A stretch of 10,867 nucleotides of DNA from Acanthamoeba lenticulata. Taxonomy: Eukaryota; Discosea; Longamoebia; Acanthamoebidae. Below are positions 8,316-10,867 of this stretch, one piece after another. The stretch is from contig NAVB01000384.1 in assembly GCA_002179805.1 (NCBI GenBank), positions 1 through 10,867 of the forward strand. The letters are read 5' to 3'. The notes under the pieces are model-generated. The model ran no database searches. It worked only from the letters and a program-made list of their open reading frames with translations, and was not told the origin of the DNA. Both the position numbers and the translations under genes were made by a program. Positions within the stretch are counted from its first letter, which is position 1. Every line of letters begins with the position of its first letter.

Positions 8316-8980
8316 TCAAACACCAAGCACAGCGTTGCTGCTTGCGGGCGTGGTTGGGTTTTCCACGACCAGGGCTGCTGCGGTGACTGACGCCACGGAC
8401 GCGGCCTCGATGGTGATGAACCAGCCCGAGATGCTTGTCACCAAACAGAAATGGATGCCCTGTGGGTTGTAGTGCTGGTTGGCGTCGGCCAAGTAGCAGA
8501 GGATGCTCTTGCCCAGCTTTTTTAAAGCAGCATTAAAAACCGCCAAATGACATGCGACGTGGAAGTGGTACGTGTACGCACCTCACGAGATTGAAACAGG
8601 AGAAAGCCCGTCGCAACGGTGGAGAAGAGAATGAAAGGGCCAACTGTGGCCATAAGCCATAAGTCGTTGTAGCTTTCTTCCCACACGTTTAGAAGCCAAA
8701 TGAAGAGGCCAAAGGCCACTGCAGCGATCACCGCGCAGAGCCACATGAGCCAGCGCAAGACCGACCGAGCAGCCAAGACGCGCTCATTGAGGCCGTGCAA
8801 GGTGGCCACCATGTGGTCCGCATCAGCGACGCGGCCCCTCAGGAGTATACCAGGCTTGTTCTCGTCTATTTTGGAGTGGCCAAAGAACAAGATGTGCCAT
8901 AGTGGGATTTGCACTTGTGTCGAGTGACACACAAGTTGCTGCACATGACCTACGAGGAGCTGCGTCTTCTCACCGTCCAT
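8316..8980 (-). CDS. Erf4/Golgin-A7-family membrane protein, 2 exons, about 199 aa
   Basis: Exons 8980-8582 and 8516-8316, joined in phase 0 across a 65-nt intron (donor GTGCGT). Family members (yeast Erf4, animal GOLGA7/GCP16, related CHIC proteins) are obligate partners of DHHC palmitoyltransferases such as Erf2 or ZDHHC9 at the Golgi/ER. Three parts support the call. Residues near 47-71, with the spaced pattern of GRVADADHMVATLHGLNE, resemble the segment before the Golgin-A7 membrane region. Next come two hydrophobic helices (about 77-100 and 108-130). The C-terminal block SILCYLADANQHYNPQGIHF followed by WFITIEA matches the family's pattern of a helix, N-x-x-Y-x-P-x-G and a final beta strand ending in IEI. 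A Ser/Ala/Val-rich tail follows. The ATG at 8980 has G at +4; an in-frame ATG at 9043 would add 21 residues. No signal peptide is seen. The assignment rests on remembered family sequences, so it is moderate. Confidence 0.6.
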
Positions 8981-9077
8981 GACTTCGTCTGTTTCCCTCT
9001 TCCCTCGTCCAGGTGTTATTAATAAAACGGCCAAACATTCCATGCAACTTGACGTGAGGCCAACAGCAGGCAATGGA

Positions 9078-9442
9078 TTATTTCTTGAGGCGAGAGGATT
9101 GCAGAGCAGAGGGGAGGTATGGGTTGAGCCACGGCTGAGAAGCGAAGAAGAGACCGCCCACAGTGAGGCAGCAGCCCACGAAACCCAACCACCCCTTGGA
9201 AGTCACTGCCAAATGCAACAAATCGGACAAAAGATGAGGACTAAGAATTGGAGAGGTCCAACACGGAGAAACGCACCCTTTTGCCCCAGAAGGTCGGTGC
9301 CACGGCGGGCGCCGATAAGGCTGTAGAGACCTGCAATGGTGATCATGCCCCCGCTGGCAAGATGACATGGCACACAGTCCTCCTCCTTGCTGTACCGCTG
9401 CTGCCCTGGTTCTTGCCGAGAAGGCGAGTTACTGTCCGCCAT
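9078..9442 (-). CDS. DMAC1/TMEM261-like (DUF4536) small membrane protein, 2 exons, 97 aa
   Basis: Exons 9442-9277 and 9205-9078, joined in phase 1 across a 71-nt intron with GTGCGT donor and GGCAG acceptor. In animals DMAC1 helps assemble the distal membrane arm of mitochondrial respiratory complex I. The diagnostic block is EEDCVPCHLASGGMITIAGL (20-39), a CxxC motif leading straight into a Gly-rich transmembrane helix that ends in GARRG. A second helix, GWLGFVGCCLTVGGLFF (about 60-76), follows, and a short basic tail ends in RLKK. The total size is close to that of human DMAC1 (about 112 residues). The start is a good ATG at 9442. No classical mitochondrial presequence is visible. The gene runs in the same direction as the Erf4-like gene downstream, with about 97 bp from stop to the next start. 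Confidence 0.68.
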
Positions 9443-9636
9443 GAGCAGTCGTGCTGTTGATGCTGGCCTTCTCTATTTCTTTTTGTTTGCTTTTTTGTTT
9501 TCCATGTTTCCATTTGTAGAGCAAGGAGTTGCTGTTTGAAGAAAAAGGTCGAATCGACAACGGCTGCGCTTGACCGATCTGGCCTTCTTACGCACTCCAG
9601 GTGTTCTTGTGGCCAGACGTCACTCCCCGCGCCACT

Positions 9637-9897
9637 TCATTCTGACGTGCATGACTCGAACCTATTGGTAAAGGCGTTGATGAAGGCCCTTTCTCGAGTG
9701 GATACGCCTGGGCAGGCTGCCGGAAACCAGATCGTGCAAGCTGGGGGTGAGGCGTGCGTCCCAACAAACAAGGTGGCGTTACCACCACGACTAGCATAAG
9801 CTCCGACGTGTTGCCTCCGGAGGCTGGGGACAAGGGCCACCCAAGACAAGGCAAGAATAAGAAATGTCAACGACTCATCAAACAACATTCCACGCAT
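9637..9897 (-). CDS. Doubtful small hypothetical protein with N-terminal hydrophobic segment, 86 aa
   Basis: Starts at an ATG with A at -3 and runs 86 codons. Residues about 10-26 (LTFLILALSWVALVPSL) are hydrophobic and could be a signal peptide or anchor, followed by a Cys/Pro-containing tail. A possible 42-nt GT-AG intron (GTAACG to CCCCAG) is a multiple of three, so the frame stays open either way. No family is recognised. In DNA this GC-rich a frame of this length can occur by chance, and another open frame overlaps it on the same strand. It has the same orientation as the DMAC1-like gene. Confidence 0.25.
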   Translation of the reverse strand: MRGMLFDESLTFLILALSWVALVPSLRRQHVGAYASRGGNATLFVGTHASPPACTIWFPAACPGVSTRERAFINAFTNRFESCTSE

Positions 9898-10040
9898 TGT
9901 TTTTTCACTTGTAGCTGGCCTGTTGTTGCGTGCACAAGCTCCCTGGTGTGGGGAGCAACAGAGATTGACACACGCGAGGAGAAGCAGCGCGCCCCTAGCT
10001 GCCGCACGCCGAGGACACGACCAAGAACGGGGGAGGAAGG

Positions 10041-10066
10041 GAGAAGAGAGAGAGAGAGAGAAAGAG
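10041..10066. repeat. GA-rich simple repeat upstream of the C2-domain gene
   Basis: A near-perfect (GA)n tract with one interruption at each side, ending 20 bp before the predicted start codon at 10086. It would sit in the 5' UTR or core promoter; GA tracts of this kind can be promoter elements, but no factor is implied here. Confidence 0.8.
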
Positions 10067-10085
10067 CCGTGCCACTGGACCGGGG

Positions 10086-10867
10086 ATGGGGGACACCATT
10101 TTGCGGCTCACCGGTACACACAAGCCCCCAGGATTGCGCATCAGTGCATCTCCCTCTTGCTACGAGAAAGTTCCTCACTTTGTCTTTGTTGCATCAGTTG
10201 TTGCTGGGCGTAATCTCAGCGCGCCTCGCCCCAGCTCTGCCTATGGTGCTCCCAGCATCCTTTCCTTTTCGCTTTCGTTTTTTGGCCGTTTGGTTTTTCT
10301 TTTATTTTTGCTTTCCGTTCACCATTTTCATCGGGACGCGCAGGGGGAGAGGTCACTTGCCAGGTGGGCATCATCGTGGGCGAGAACAGCACCAAGCTGC
10401 GCAAGAAGCGCACCACCGCCCCGGCCGTGTGGACCACCAACCCGGTGTGGGGCGGCGACATGCTCACCTTGTACGTAACAGCCCGCGGTCTCGAGAGTCA
10501 TCGCTCACCTTCACCCTCATCATCGTTCCTGTCCTGGGCAGCGAGGTGGACGCACAGACAGCGGGCCTGAAGGTCGAGTGCTGGGGCAAGGACAAGAGCG
10601 GCAAGGTGCGGCTTGGCGAGTTGTTCCTCTCGCGAGCCTCGCTGCCGCTCAACTGCGACGCCGAGGGCTGGTACACGCTCAGCCCCTCGCTGGCCAAGGC
10701 TGCGTCGGCCTCGCCGACGGTCCTGCGCAAGGGCATACTGGAGAGCACGGGTAGGCCGGCGCTGGTGGAGCAACGCTCGCAGCGGTCGTCGACGTCCCCG
10801 AGCGAGCTCTACCTGCGCTTCTGCTGCCAGTCGGTGCCCACGGCCGTCCTCTCGACGGTCAAGGACC
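10086..10867 (+). CDS. C2-domain protein, 5' part only (204 codons seen, 3 exons, runs off the window)
   Basis: Exons 10086-10245, 10344-10470 and 10542 to beyond the window end, with phases 1 and 2 consistent. The first intron (10246-10343) is T-rich with a GTGCTC donor; the second has GTACGT. C2 domains are beta-sandwiches that bind membranes or proteins, often with Ca2+. Residues about 32-144 fit: a first strand FVFVASVVAGRNLS, a strand around TCQVGIIV, the basic KLRKKRTT, then TTNPVWGGDMLTFEV, the equivalent of the NPVWNExFxF signature. Next comes LKVECWGKDKSGKVRLGELF, the equivalent of WDKDxxxxDDxLGE. The first Asp of the usual WDxD loop is Gly here and the first loop lacks the DPY motif, so Ca2+ binding is doubtful. 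Residues after 144 (Ser/Ala-rich, then ELYLRFCCQ) may start another domain. A RasGAP, RapGAP or similar multidomain protein is possible but not shown. The upstream start is plausible, not certain. Confidence 0.7.

Larger units (their letters stand above)
9443..10085. other. Intergenic region between divergent DMAC1-like and C2-domain genes
   Basis: 643 bp holding the upstream regions of both neighbours. It includes a T-rich stretch (9470-9520) ending in TTTGTAG, a doubtful minus-strand ORF (9637-9897) and a GA repeat (10041-10066). An open plus-strand frame at 9536-9799 lacks an ATG start and any recognisable motif. Nothing else is supportable. Confidence 0.5.

Noticed and set aside
8316..8980. 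TMEM43 (DUF1625) identity for the two-helix protein
   Set aside because: The helix-flanking sequences and the C-terminal NxxYxPxG block fit Erf4/Golgin-A7 and not TMEM43.
9248..9460. Plus-strand frame antisense to the DMAC1-like gene
   Set aside because: It is the shadow of the better-supported minus-strand exon carrying the CxxC block.
9653..9663. Second B-box-like GGTTCGAGTCA on the minus strand
   Set aside because: No T-stem pairing around it and no A-box or acceptor stem at tRNA distance.
9536..9799. Plus-strand 87-codon frame after a TTTGTAG acceptor-like site
   Set aside because: No ATG, no donor exon in reach, no recognisable motif.
10114..10343. Single 230-nt first intron in the C2 gene starting at GTACAC (10114)
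   Set aside because: The region 10114-10245 reads in frame as a C2 first strand (VVAGRNLS) and is not T-rich; a 98-nt T-rich intron at 10246-10343 fits better.
1..10867. Bacterial operon, CRISPR array, insertion sequence or viral genes
   Set aside because: Spliceosomal introns throughout and eukaryotic families in every recognisable gene; no spaced direct repeats, transposase or viral motifs seen.

Overview
The window looks like nuclear DNA of a free-living amoeba, most likely Acanthamoeba or a close relative. Coding exons are very GC-rich. Introns are short (mostly 45-120 nt) and T-rich, with donors dominated by GTACGT and GTGCGT. Genes are multi-exon and tightly packed on both strands. All splice sites were placed by eye from reading-frame phase, consensus sites and remembered family sequences. 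In every complete model the exon lengths sum to a multiple of three.

Layout: (1) 4-3106, + strand: a 13-exon calcineurin A (PP2B catalytic subunit) with a long low-complexity N-terminus and intact metal-ligand, calcineurin-B-binding, calmodulin-binding and autoinhibitory segments. (2) 3107-3509: intergenic DNA holding a minus-strand tRNA-like element inside an unusually long terminal helix (3285-3383) and a strong hairpin (3457-3484). (3) 3510-4621, - strand: a six-exon F-box protein that becomes visible only after splicing. (4) 4622-4967: short shared upstream region of two divergent genes. (5) 4968-8233, + strand: a 12-exon gene fusing a VCPIP1-like OTU deubiquitinase domain, a charged coiled coil, a PFU-like ubiquitin-binding region and a C-terminal PUL domain. 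This is the most interesting item in the window. (6) 8316-8980, - strand: an Erf4/Golgin-A7-family membrane protein, a likely DHHC palmitoyltransferase partner. (7) 9078-9442, - strand: a 97-residue DMAC1/TMEM261-like (DUF4536) two-helix membrane protein. (8) 9443-10085: mostly intergenic, with one doubtful small minus-strand ORF and a GA repeat. (9) 10086 to the window end, + strand: the 5' part of a C2-domain protein.

Functional links: the F-box protein (ubiquitin ligase adaptor) and the OTU-PFU-PUL protein (deubiquitinase predicted to dock on Cdc48/p97) are head to head, with only 346 bp between start codons. The OTU-PFU-PUL fusion puts into one chain activities that are separate in animals and yeast: PLAA/Doa1 (PFU-PUL) and an OTU deubiquitinase (YOD1, Otu1 or VCPIP1). 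The other genes show no obvious shared pathway.
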